This document shows positions 23,159 through 29,338 of a stretch of 35,361 nt of DNA, piece after piece. The number at the start of each line of letters is the position of its first letter. Within the stretch, counting starts at the first letter, position 1. The notes under the pieces are model-generated. The model ran no database searches and was not told the DNA's origin. It saw nothing but the letters and a program-made list of their open reading frames with translations. The stretch lies in the IMG/VR virus record IMGVR_UViG_3300045999_010565, positions 1-35,361 of that record. One strand, 5' to 3'. The translations under genes and the position numbers were made by a program. Source of the DNA: a virus.

Positions 23159-23175
23159 TTGCTTTTTTCGTCGAC

Positions 23176-23640
23176 TCACTCCACCGACGCGACGAGCTTC
23201 CGCAGCAGGCGCTCCTTCTCCGCGAGCAGCGCGTCGATCTTCGCCTGTGCGATCTCGGCCCGGCGCTGGGCCTGCGCGATCGCGGCGGTGGCCGCCGCCG
23301 CCTCGGCCCGGCAGGCGACCAGGTCGGCGCGCAGCGCGAGGAGCTGCTCGGCCGTCTGCACCGTGCCCTGCGGGTCCGGCGCGACAGGGGGCGCGCGTCG
23401 GGTCTGCGGGTCTGACGACACGACGACACGCACCGGCCGATCGGGCCGCAGCAGCTCGCCGTCGTCAGTCGCCCGTCGGGCCGCGCCCGCGAGCAGCAGC
23501 CGTGCCCCGAGGACCTTCGCCGTGCGCGCGGGGTAACCCTCACGTCGCAGGGCCTCGGCCACCTCCTCCCAGGACAGCGTGGGGTTCGATGCGATCTCGA
23601 TTCCGCGGCGCAGCTCCGCGGCGGTGTAGAACGTGCGCAC
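23176..23640 (-). CDS. Myb/SANT-like protein with coiled-coil tail, paralogue 3
   Basis: GTG 23640 follows GAGGCG just after the upstream stop. Residues 1-50 of 154 are Myb-like: FYTAAELRRGIEIASNPTLS, then WEEVAEAL, then a third helix with TAKVLGARLL. Residues about 100-154 form an Ala/Glu/Arg/Leu coiled coil, suggesting dimerisation. The N-terminal domain is clearly homologous to the next gene upstream (TAAELRRG shared). Last gene of the exonuclease unit. Confidence 0.6.
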   Translation of the reverse strand: MRTFYTAAELRRGIEIASNPTLSWEEVAEALRREGYPARTAKVLGARLLLAGAARRATDDGELLRPDRPVRVVVSSDPQTRRAPPVAPDPQGTVQTAEQLLALRADLVACRAEAAAATAAIAQAQRRAEIAQAKIDALLAEKERLLRKLVASVE

Positions 23641-23647
23641 AGTCGCC

Positions 23648-23872
23648 TCACTTGCGAAACAGGGGACGGGGGCCGCGACGGATAGACCCGTCGCTGTGGC
23701 GCCGTCGCTCGGCGCCGTGGGCCAGCAAAAACGAAGAGCAGCCCTGCGCGCTGCGCCGCGGATACCCCGCGGCCTCGAGGGCGATCGCGACGTCGCGCCA
23801 GGTGCGCCGCTGGTCGGCGGCAAGCTCGAGCCCGCGCCGCAGCTCTGCGGCGGTCCATACGCGTCGTTTCAT
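23648..23872 (-). CDS. Myb/SANT-like small protein, paralogue 2
   Basis: ATG 23872 follows GAGG. The 74-residue protein is almost entirely one Myb-like domain: RRVWTAAELRRGLELAADQR, then TWRDVAIALEAAGYPRRS, with a basic tail ending in RRGPRPLFRK. It shares TAAELRRGxE and GYPxR with paralogue 3, indicating tandem duplication. DNA or RNA binding is likely; the target is unknown. Confidence 0.6.
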   Translation of the reverse strand: MKRRVWTAAELRRGLELAADQRRTWRDVAIALEAAGYPRRSAQGCSSFLLAHGAERRRHSDGSIRRGPRPLFRK

Positions 23873-23879
23873 CGGAACC

Positions 23880-24215
23880 TCAGGGGTTATACGTGGCCGC
23901 GGCCAGGCGCTCGAGCACGGTCGCGCAGTGTCGCGCGGCGTCGCGCTCGAGCTCGGGTCGGTGGGTCTGCGCGGCGACGAGGTGCGCCTGCCGCGCGAGC
24001 TCGGCGTACCTGGCAGCGACGGCGCGCTGGTCGGGGTCTGTCGTCGCTGCCCGCAGGCGGCGAGGCGGCAGGTGCATGCGCGCGGCCCGCGTCTCCGCAG
24101 AGCGGGCCGTGCGCCCGAGCTCTGCCGCGATCTCGGCCCAGCTCAGGTCGCGATCGCGGCAGAGTGCGCGCAGGCGTGCCTCCTCGGCGAGCGTCCATGC
24201 GCGGCGCGGGCTCAT
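23880..24215 (-). CDS. Myb/SANT-like protein, paralogue 1
   Basis: ATG 24215 overlaps the upstream TGA by one base (TGATG). Residues 4-52 of 111 give the clearest Myb-like match: RRAWTLAEEARLRALCRDRD, LSWAEIAAELGR, then AETRAARMHLP as the recognition helix. The remaining 60 residues are an alanine/arginine/histidine-rich helical region. It probably binds DNA and may be one of the early regulators. Confidence 0.65.
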   Translation of the reverse strand: MSPRRAWTLAEEARLRALCRDRDLSWAEIAAELGRTARSAETRAARMHLPPRRLRAATTDPDQRAVAARYAELARQAHLVAAQTHRPELERDAARHCATVLERLAAATYNP

Positions 24216-24736
24216 CAGTAGGGGCAGTCGTCGGCAGCAGGTGCGAACGGGTCCGCGTCGACGGCGGCCGGCAGCGTCTCGGGCTCGGGTCCGGGCGCGA
24301 AGAGGCGCAGGCCGAGAGGGCCCGCGGAGGGCGCCGCCGGGGCTGCTGGGGCCGCCTCAGCCGTCGGCTCGGGCGTCGGCTCGGCCGCGGGCTCAGACGC
24401 AGCCACGGCGGTTTTCCGGGCCCTCCTGGAGGCGCGCGGGGCCTCGGCCTCGACCGCGGCGACGGGTGCAGGCGCGGGAGCGGGCACGTCGACCGGGACC
24501 CCGGCCGGTGCCTGGTCCGGCGCGACGGCCTCGACGGCGACAGGCGCGGGCTCCGTCGCGGGCAGGTTCTGCCAGGCAGCGGGCAGGTAGTGCCAGGCGT
24601 CGGCGCCCGTCGCGGCAGCCGCGAGCAGAGACAGGCGATCGAGGGTGTCGTCGAGGGCGCGGGCCTTCGCTTGGAGTACGGCGAGCTCCGCGTGCTCGAT
24701 CACGGTGCGGAGGTCCTGGGGTGTGAGAGGGGGCAC
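24215..24736 (-). CDS. Pro/Ala-rich protein with SSB-like acidic tip
   Basis: GTG 24736 has GGAG upstream. The 173-residue protein has a helical N-terminal domain (about 1-60) and a long disordered Pro/Ala/Glu region with a short basic patch (RASRRARK near residue 100). It ends in DPFAPAADDCPY. That end resembles the DDDIPF tip by which bacterial SSB proteins recruit partners. Its place between SSB-like and Myb-like genes suggests a replication or recombination accessory. I see no OB fold here. Confidence 0.5.
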   Translation of the reverse strand: MPPLTPQDLRTVIEHAELAVLQAKARALDDTLDRLSLLAAAATGADAWHYLPAAWQNLPATEPAPVAVEAVAPDQAPAGVPVDVPAPAPAPVAAVEAEAPRASRRARKTAVAASEPAAEPTPEPTAEAAPAAPAAPSAGPLGLRLFAPGPEPETLPAAVDADPFAPAADDCPY

Positions 24737-24739
24737 GGT

Positions 24740-25408
24740 CTACTCCTGAGTGGGCGTCGAGGTGGTGAGGCGCTCCGCGAGCCAGGCGATCGCGGCGGGG
24801 GCGTGCTTCGGGGGCAGGTTGCCGATCGTCGGTTTTTTGCCAGCGACGAGCAGCTCGTCGAGGTGGGCGGGGTCGTGCCCGTGCTCGCGGGCCCAGGCGA
24901 GGACCGGGTGCTCGGCCTCAGGCACGGGCACAGGCTGCGCGGCGGGCCCGTCCAGCCAGGGCGGCCGGCGCAGCGTCACCGTGACCGGGCGCCGGCCCGG
25001 GTGCGCGATCGTGACGTCGACCGGCGCCCGCAGCTCGGGGCTGCCGGCGACGCGGATTCCGCCGACGGTCTTTCCGTCGACGGTGACGCGCGGGTCGTGG
25101 CAGAGCCAGACCTCGTGCCCGATCATCGCCCCCGCGATCGTGCTGCCGGTGATCGCCTGGCCGAGTCCGCGAAGGAGCTTCGCGTTCGTTTTGTTCAGGA
25201 CAAGGGGCCGTTCCCCATCGAATTGCACCGTCGTTTTCTCGTCCTGGCCGCCGCCGCGCGGGTTGCGCATGCGCTCCACACTGAGGCCGGCGATGCGCAC
25301 GATCCACCCGCGCTCGGCGCTGGCGAGGTCGGCGGCACGCAGAAAGCGCGAGGGCACGGTCGCGTCCCAATCCTGATCCGCGATCGTCGCGGGCTGATCG
25401 TCGTTCAC
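24740..25408 (-). CDS. phage SSB-like / recombination accessory protein
   Basis: The 222-residue protein matches a pattern common in phage recombination modules: SRFLRAADL near the start, then KTTVQFDGERPLVLNKTNA, then GHEVWLCHDPRV, then GKTVGGIRV (residues about 20-125). These proteins are probable OB-fold ssDNA-binding proteins and often accompany a PD-(D/E)XK exonuclease, as here. A C-terminal extension (about 150-222) with HPVLAWAREHGHDPAHLDELL may be a helical interaction domain. The start has AGGAG. Confidence 0.65.
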   Translation of the reverse strand: MNDDQPATIADQDWDATVPSRFLRAADLASAERGWIVRIAGLSVERMRNPRGGGQDEKTTVQFDGERPLVLNKTNAKLLRGLGQAITGSTIAGAMIGHEVWLCHDPRVTVDGKTVGGIRVAGSPELRAPVDVTIAHPGRRPVTVTLRRPPWLDGPAAQPVPVPEAEHPVLAWAREHGHDPAHLDELLVAGKKPTIGNLPPKHAPAAIAWLAERLTTSTPTQE

Positions 25409-25420
25409 GTTGTCTCCTGC

Positions 25421-26218
25421 TCAGAGGTGGTCGTCTTCGTCGGCGAGCGTGTCGACGCCGGTCTGCTCGATGCCCGGCGCCCACCGCGGGAGCACGAGCG
25501 GGCGCAGCTCAGGTGCAGCCCCCGGCCAGCGGTCCTCAGCCTCGCACTGCGCGAGCACGTCGAGCAGGCCGGCGCGCAGGACCTCGCCCACGTACAGCGC
25601 GGCGTCGAGCTCGAGGGCGTACACGCCGACGTCGTACGGGGGCGCAGCCTCGTACGCGATCACGACGACGCGCTCGACGTACTGCCCGCAGGCGCGCAGT
25701 CCCTCAACGTAGTGTGCGAGCTGGCCGTGGTAGAGCCTGCGCGCCACCTCCACCGCGATTTTGCGAGGCTCGACACTGGGTACGGCCTTGAGGTCGATCA
25801 GCGTGCCCGAGGACGTCAGGCGGTCGATCCGGCCCTTGAGCGCCCGCCCGTGGTCCTCCCACGTCATCGTCAGCTCAGACCAGCCAGGCTCGGCCAGCAG
25901 CGCGCCGGCGACCGGGTGCGCGTGCAGCGCGTCGACGACGCCCTGGATTGTCGCGAAGTCACGAGCCGTCAGCAGGACGCGGTCGCCCGCGGCAGCTTTT
26001 GCGGCGGCAGTCCGTCGACCCTCGGCGAGCTGGTACTGCTCGGCGAAAATCTGCGGCTCCAGGAGCGCGGTGTGCAGCGCGGAAAACAGCGGGTCGCTGT
26101 CGACCGGCGGCGGCGAGCGGAAGTGGAGAGGGGAACGTGCCAGGAGCTTGAGCCGGGACCAATTGAGCCCGGGCAAGCACTGGTACGTCGCGAACGGGAG
26201 GTTGCGGTGCAGCGGCAT
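25421..26218 (-). CDS. PD-(D/E)XK exonuclease (RecE/Cas4-like)
   Basis: The 265-residue protein probably resects double-stranded ends for recombination-dependent replication. Family signs in order: YQCLPGLNWSRLKLLARSPL (about 12-31), LFSALHTALLEP with H49, SELTMTWE near 114, KGRIDRL with D132, LIDLKAV with D142 and K144, and YHGQLAHY with Y163, Q166 and Y170. These form the nuclease core. No four-cysteine iron-sulphur cluster is evident. ATG 26218 lies six bases after the promoter -10, so the mRNA is probably leaderless. First gene of the leftward unit. Confidence 0.85.
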   Translation of the reverse strand: MPLHRNLPFATYQCLPGLNWSRLKLLARSPLHFRSPPPVDSDPLFSALHTALLEPQIFAEQYQLAEGRRTAAAKAAAGDRVLLTARDFATIQGVVDALHAHPVAGALLAEPGWSELTMTWEDHGRALKGRIDRLTSSGTLIDLKAVPSVEPRKIAVEVARRLYHGQLAHYVEGLRACGQYVERVVVIAYEAAPPYDVGVYALELDAALYVGEVLRAGLLDVLAQCEAEDRWPGAAPELRPLVLPRWAPGIEQTGVDTLADEDDHL

Positions 26219-26224
26219 GAAGTC

Positions 26225-26252
26225 CGTGTATCACATGCACGGGGAGCGTCAA
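26225..26252 (-). promoter_or_regulatory. leftward early promoter with operator (site A)
   Basis: Read leftward: TTGACG (26252-26247), 16-base spacer, TACACG (26230-26225), then six bases to the ATG at 26218. The palindrome GTGTATCACATGCAC (26226-26240) covers the -10. It drives the exonuclease unit and predicts a leaderless transcript. Confidence 0.75.
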
Positions 26253-26277
26253 GGTGCGGCAGAGTGCGTCGCGCCGC

Positions 26278-26307
26278 TTGCCCCTCGGGATCGTGTACGG
26301 TATACAC
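26278..26307 (+). promoter_or_regulatory. rightward early promoter with operator (site B)
   Basis: TTGCCC (26278-26283), 17-base spacer, TATACA (26301-26306). The palindrome GTGTACGGTATACAC (26293-26307) covers the -10. It diverges from site A, 52 bases away centre to centre between the two palindromes' regions, so one regulator could control both directions. The mRNA would have a short leader with GGAG before GTG 26330. Confidence 0.8.
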
Positions 26308-26329
26308 GCCCCGTCACCCGGAGTCCCTC

Positions 26330-27466
26330 GTGCGTCTCACTGTCCCCGCCTCACTTGTGCCTGTTCTTCGCGCCGCTGTCTCCCGCCTGACGGCGGTCGC
26401 GCGCGACCTCCCGATCCTCGTCGGGTACACCCGGCCGGACGGCCTCCACCTCCGCGCCTGCGACGGTCGCGCCGTCGACCTCGAGGCGACGATCCGCGGC
26501 GTCGACTGGATCGTGCCGAGCGACACGATCGCCGTGCCGGCCGATTCGCTGGCTCAGGTGCTGGCCGTCGTGCCGCGCGCACAGGATCTGGCAGTGTCGC
26601 TCCGTGGGACGAAGCTGCGCCTCTCGGCCGGCGCGGCGACCTGGGACCTGCGGACCGGCGACGCCTCCCTCGTGCCCCCCGGCGCAGGCCAGGCGCAGCA
26701 GGGATGGACCGTGCGCGTCGTCGCGGCGGACCTGGCGCGCGTGCTGTCCATCGCCCGGCCCAATGTCGGCGACGAGGCGCGGTACGGGCTCAATGGGATC
26801 CACTGCGAGCCCGTGCTGCTCGGGGGCACGGGCGCGGAGGGGCTGCGCCTGGTCGCGACGGATGGGGCCCGGCTGGCGTTCGGCGAGGTCGCCGTCGAGA
26901 CTCAGGGCCAGGACTGGGTCGGCGGTCGCCTCGGGCTCGTGCCTCCCGCCCTGGCCGATCACATCCTCGCGCTTGCCGCCGCAGAGCCCGCTGCGCGCGT
27001 CGTGCTGACGCTGTCCGGCCGGTGGATCGCTGGCGAGGCCGAGGGCGGCGCCTGGCGTGTGTGCGGGCCCGCGATGGACGGCGAATTCCCCGACTACCGT
27101 CAGATCCTCGACGGGATGAAATTCGCATGCGTCGTGCGGGTCCCCCGCAAGGCCCTGTCGGATGCGCTGCGCCGTGCGACGGCGATCTCCCGCGAGGTGG
27201 CGATCGAGGCGCGCGAAGACGAGATCCTGATCTCCGCGACGGACGCAGAGGCCGGCGAGCTGCGGGAGACGGTGGCCGCTGCGGTCGACCGGCCGGACAA
27301 TCTGCCCCGCGGCCTGCGCATCGCGTACCTGGCCGACTGCCTGCGCGTCGTCGAGGCCGACGAGGTGACGGTGAGCCTGGGGAAGTCTCTCGACCCGGTG
27401 CTCGTGTGTGGCCGCGGCGCAGAGCTCGACGGCGAGTGGGTCGTGATGCCCCTGCGGCTCGGGTAG
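26330..27466 (+). CDS. dnaN: DNA polymerase III beta sliding clamp homologue
   Basis: The 378-residue protein has the length and end motifs of bacterial beta clamps. It starts MRLTVPASLVPVLRAAVSRL as in clamp domain 1. GEFPDYRQILDG near the domain 2/3 border matches the family GEFPDYR motif. The C-terminus VVMPLRLG matches the conserved VVMPMRL. Three repeated clamp domains are expected (about 1-125, 126-250, 251-378). A phage-encoded clamp without a phage polymerase suggests hijack of the host replicase. GTG 26330 has GGAG eight bases upstream. It is transcribed from the operator-controlled promoter at 26278. Confidence 0.92.
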   Translation: MRLTVPASLVPVLRAAVSRLTAVARDLPILVGYTRPDGLHLRACDGRAVDLEATIRGVDWIVPSDTIAVPADSLAQVLAVVPRAQDLAVSLRGTKLRLSAGAATWDLRTGDASLVPPGAGQAQQGWTVRVVAADLARVLSIARPNVGDEARYGLNGIHCEPVLLGGTGAEGLRLVATDGARLAFGEVAVETQGQDWVGGRLGLVPPALADHILALAAAEPAARVVLTLSGRWIAGEAEGGAWRVCGPAMDGEFPDYRQILDGMKFACVVRVPRKALSDALRRATAISREVAIEAREDEILISATDAEAGELRETVAAAVDRPDNLPRGLRIAYLADCLRVVEADEVTVSLGKSLDPVLVCGRGAELDGEWVVMPLRLG

Positions 27467-27505
27467 CAGGTGGCGTCATAGTGCGGCAGCGGGTAGGACG
27501 CGCAG

Positions 27506-27700
27506 GTGCTACCCGTACCCGCCAGCCCCCTTCTCCGCGCGATTCGCACTTCGCGGCTCTCTCAGGCCGAGCTGGCGGCGCGTGCGGGTGTCAGCAAAGC
27601 CACGATCACGCGCATTCTGCGGGAGGGCCGGCCACGGACCCTCCGCGCGGCCGCGGCGCTCGCGGCGGTGCTCGGCCTCGAGCTCGAGGACTGCGCGTGA
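27506..27700 (+). CDS. XRE-type helix-turn-helix regulator (64 aa)
   Basis: The 64-residue protein is a single HTH domain: LSQAELAARAGVSKATITRI is the helix-turn-helix and TLRAAAALAAVLGLEL the following helices. Small XRE proteins are repressors or controllers. It follows the clamp gene by 39 bases, and its stop overlaps the next start (GTGA). The GTG start has only a weak GGA upstream. It is one of two XRE candidates for the protein that binds the early palindromes. Confidence 0.75.
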   Translation: MLPVPASPLLRAIRTSRLSQAELAARAGVSKATITRILREGRPRTLRAAAALAAVLGLELEDCA

Positions 27701-28218
27701 CGTACCCGCACCCGGGGACGTACGTTGGCGTCGACCCCGGCCAGCGTGGCGCGATTGCTCGCGTCACGGTCGACGCGGAGGGGCGTGTCGTCGCGCACCT
27801 GCTGCTGCACGGGCGCGACTACCACGGCCGACAGCTACGGATCGGCCCGTGCGTCGAGGCCCTGCGCGAGGCCGGGGTCGTCGAGGCGGACGGCGTCGCA
27901 GTCGAGGCGCTCGGCCTGCGGCCAGGAGAGGGCGTGCGGGCCACGGCGACGGCCGCGGCCTCGTGGGCGGTGTGGCAGGCGGCCCTCGACCAGCTGCGCG
28001 GGCCCGGCCGATACGCCGTCGTCGACCCGCAGCGCTGGGGGCGCGTCGTCGGCCTTCGCGCGGGCCTGGGACGGCCGATCCGCAAGGCGATGGCCGTGCG
28101 CCTGGCCGCAGAGCTCCTCGGGGCCCGGGCCTGCCTCGTGCCCCCGCGCGGCCGCGAGCCCTCCGACGGCGCGGCAGACGCGGTGCTGCTCGCGTACGCT
28201 TCGGGGCGCGGCTTCTGA
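27697..28218 (+). CDS. RuvC-like Holliday junction resolvase
   Basis: The 173-residue protein has an RNase H-like arrangement: GVDPGQRGAIA with D13, AVEAL with E70, then SDGAADAVLLA with D157 and D161, a close match to RuvC active-site order. The region RPIRKAMAVRLAAELLG before the last motif fits the conserved basic helix. Phage resolvases clear branched DNA before packaging. The GTG start overlaps the stop of the HTH gene. Confidence 0.8.
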   Translation: MTYPHPGTYVGVDPGQRGAIARVTVDAEGRVVAHLLLHGRDYHGRQLRIGPCVEALREAGVVEADGVAVEALGLRPGEGVRATATAAASWAVWQAALDQLRGPGRYAVVDPQRWGRVVGLRAGLGRPIRKAMAVRLAAELLGARACLVPPRGREPSDGAADAVLLAYASGRGF

Positions 28219-28237
28219 GGCTGACGCCGTGCGCCGC

Positions 28238-28266
28238 TTGCACGCCGATCGTGCGCGGGCTACACT
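28238..28266 (+). promoter_or_regulatory. rightward promoter for second XRE gene with degenerate operator (site C)
   Basis: TTGCAC (28238-28243), 17-base spacer, TACACT (28261-28266), then six bases to ATG 28273, giving a leaderless mRNA. GTGCGCGGGCTACAC (28251-28265) fits the early operator with one mismatch in the left half. A weaker site at its own promoter is typical of autoregulation. Confidence 0.75.
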
Positions 28267-28272
28267 GCGGGC

Positions 28273-28503
28273 ATGACCTCCGATCCGCATCCCTCGCCTC
28301 TTTGGCCCGCTGGGTCCCTCCTGCGGGCGGCCCGTGAGGCGCGCCAGCTGACCCAGGAGCAGGTCGCCGGTCTGGCCGGCTGCGACCGCTCGACTCTGGC
28401 TCGCTTGGAAAACGGCGGCGCCCGGCCGTCGCTGTCGACGCTCGCCGCGCTCTGCGACGCGCTCGGGATCGGCCAGCGTGATCGCGGCCGGTTTCTCTGC
28501 TGA
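28273..28503 (+). CDS. leaderless XRE-type controller-like regulator (76 aa)
   Basis: Residues about 15-70 form a full HTH domain: SLLRAAREARQLTQEQVAGL, AGCDRSTLARLENGGARPSL, STLAALCDALGI. Size and leaderless start resemble controller proteins of restriction-modification operons, and a methyltransferase gene follows 263 bases later. There is no upstream ribosome site, and the ATG lies where transcription should begin. This is the best candidate for the regulator of the early palindromic sites, including its own promoter. Confidence 0.85.
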   Translation: MTSDPHPSPLWPAGSLLRAAREARQLTQEQVAGLAGCDRSTLARLENGGARPSLSTLAALCDALGIGQRDRGRFLC

Positions 28504-28574
28504 CCCCTGCCCCCGTCCCCTCCGCGCCGGTGCTCCTTCTGTGTGCTCTGGGGGCGGGGGCTCTGGAGTCTCCT

Positions 28575-28769
28575 GTGCTGCAGCCGATCGAGTCCGCGAT
28601 CCGTGAGGCGCTCCTGGCCGGGCACACCGCCGAGGTCGCCTGGTACTTGCTGCGCGTGATCGCGCGCCTGGCCCAGCACGTCGGGGCGCCCTACTCCGAG
28701 ACGGAGTCGGCGCTGCGGCGCGCGTGGCTTGACGTCGCCGAGCACGGGCCCGCGGTGGGTGACGCGTGA
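28575..28769 (+). CDS. small hypothetical protein (64 aa)
   Basis: GTG 28575 has GGAG six bases upstream; an in-frame GTG at 28530 lacks one. The 64-residue protein is helical: LQPIESAIREALLAGHTAEV, AWYLLRVIARLAQHVG, then SALRRAWLDVAEHG. It could be a small dimeric adaptor. The stop overlaps the methyltransferase start (GTGA). No family is recognised. Confidence 0.5.
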   Translation: MLQPIESAIREALLAGHTAEVAWYLLRVIARLAQHVGAPYSETESALRRAWLDVAEHGPAVGDA

Positions 28770-29338
28770 GGGACTCGTCAGACCGCTACTACACCCCGCA
28801 CGGCCTGGCCGTCGGGCTCTGCCGGGCGGTCGTCGACACGGGCCTGCGGCGGCCGCGGCGCATCCTCGAGCCCTGCGCCGGGCAGGGCGCGATCACGCGT
28901 GCAGCGCGCGAGGTCTGGCCCGGCGCCTCCGTCGACGAGTCAGACCCGGACCCCGAGGCCGGCCGCGCCTGTCAGCTCACGCTGGCCGAGCTCGCAGCGC
29001 GCGCCCGGGGTCCGTACGACCTGGTCGTGACGAACCCGCCCTTCAGCGGCTATCGGCAGCACGTCGCCGACCTGCGGCGTCTGCAGGCCCGCGTCGGTGC
29101 GGCGCGTCTGGCGATCATCGTCCGCGAGACGGCCGTCGCTCACCTGCTCGACCAGGACCCGCCGACCTGGTCGTATCGTTCTCCGCTGCGGCCCCGGTGG
29201 GACGGGCCCGGCGGTGCGCAGTACCAGTCGCCCGACGTGTGCGGGGCCGAGATCCTGGTGTGGGAGGCGGCGTCGACGTTCCGCCCGCCGACGGTGATGC
29301 GCCGCCTGCCCGACTGGCGGCCGAGGGGGCGCCAGTGA
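28766..29338 (+). CDS. DNA adenine methyltransferase-like protein
   Basis: The 190-residue protein has YYTP (residues 8-11), a SAM-binding motif ILEPCAGQGAITRAA (33-47) and the catalytic NPPF (90-93) in DLVVTNPPFSGY, as in N6-adenine methyltransferases. A target-recognition domain is small or absent. The C-terminus is basic (RRLPDWRPRGRQ). Phages use such enzymes to evade restriction or to mark their own DNA. The start overlaps the upstream stop and the stop overlaps the helicase start. Confidence 0.75.
   Translation: MRDSSDRYYTPHGLAVGLCRAVVDTGLRRPRRILEPCAGQGAITRAAREVWPGASVDESDPDPEAGRACQLTLAELAARARGPYDLVVTNPPFSGYRQHVADLRRLQARVGAARLAIIVRETAVAHLLDQDPPTWSYRSPLRPRWDGPGGAQYQSPDVCGAEILVWEAASTFRPPTVMRRLPDWRPRGRQ

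Noticed and set aside
23633-27466. A 1277-codon open frame on the plus strand
   Set aside because: Only its end (26330-27466) is a real gene, the sliding clamp. The rest is antisense to well-supported leftward genes and is Arg/Gly/Ala-rich shadow sequence.
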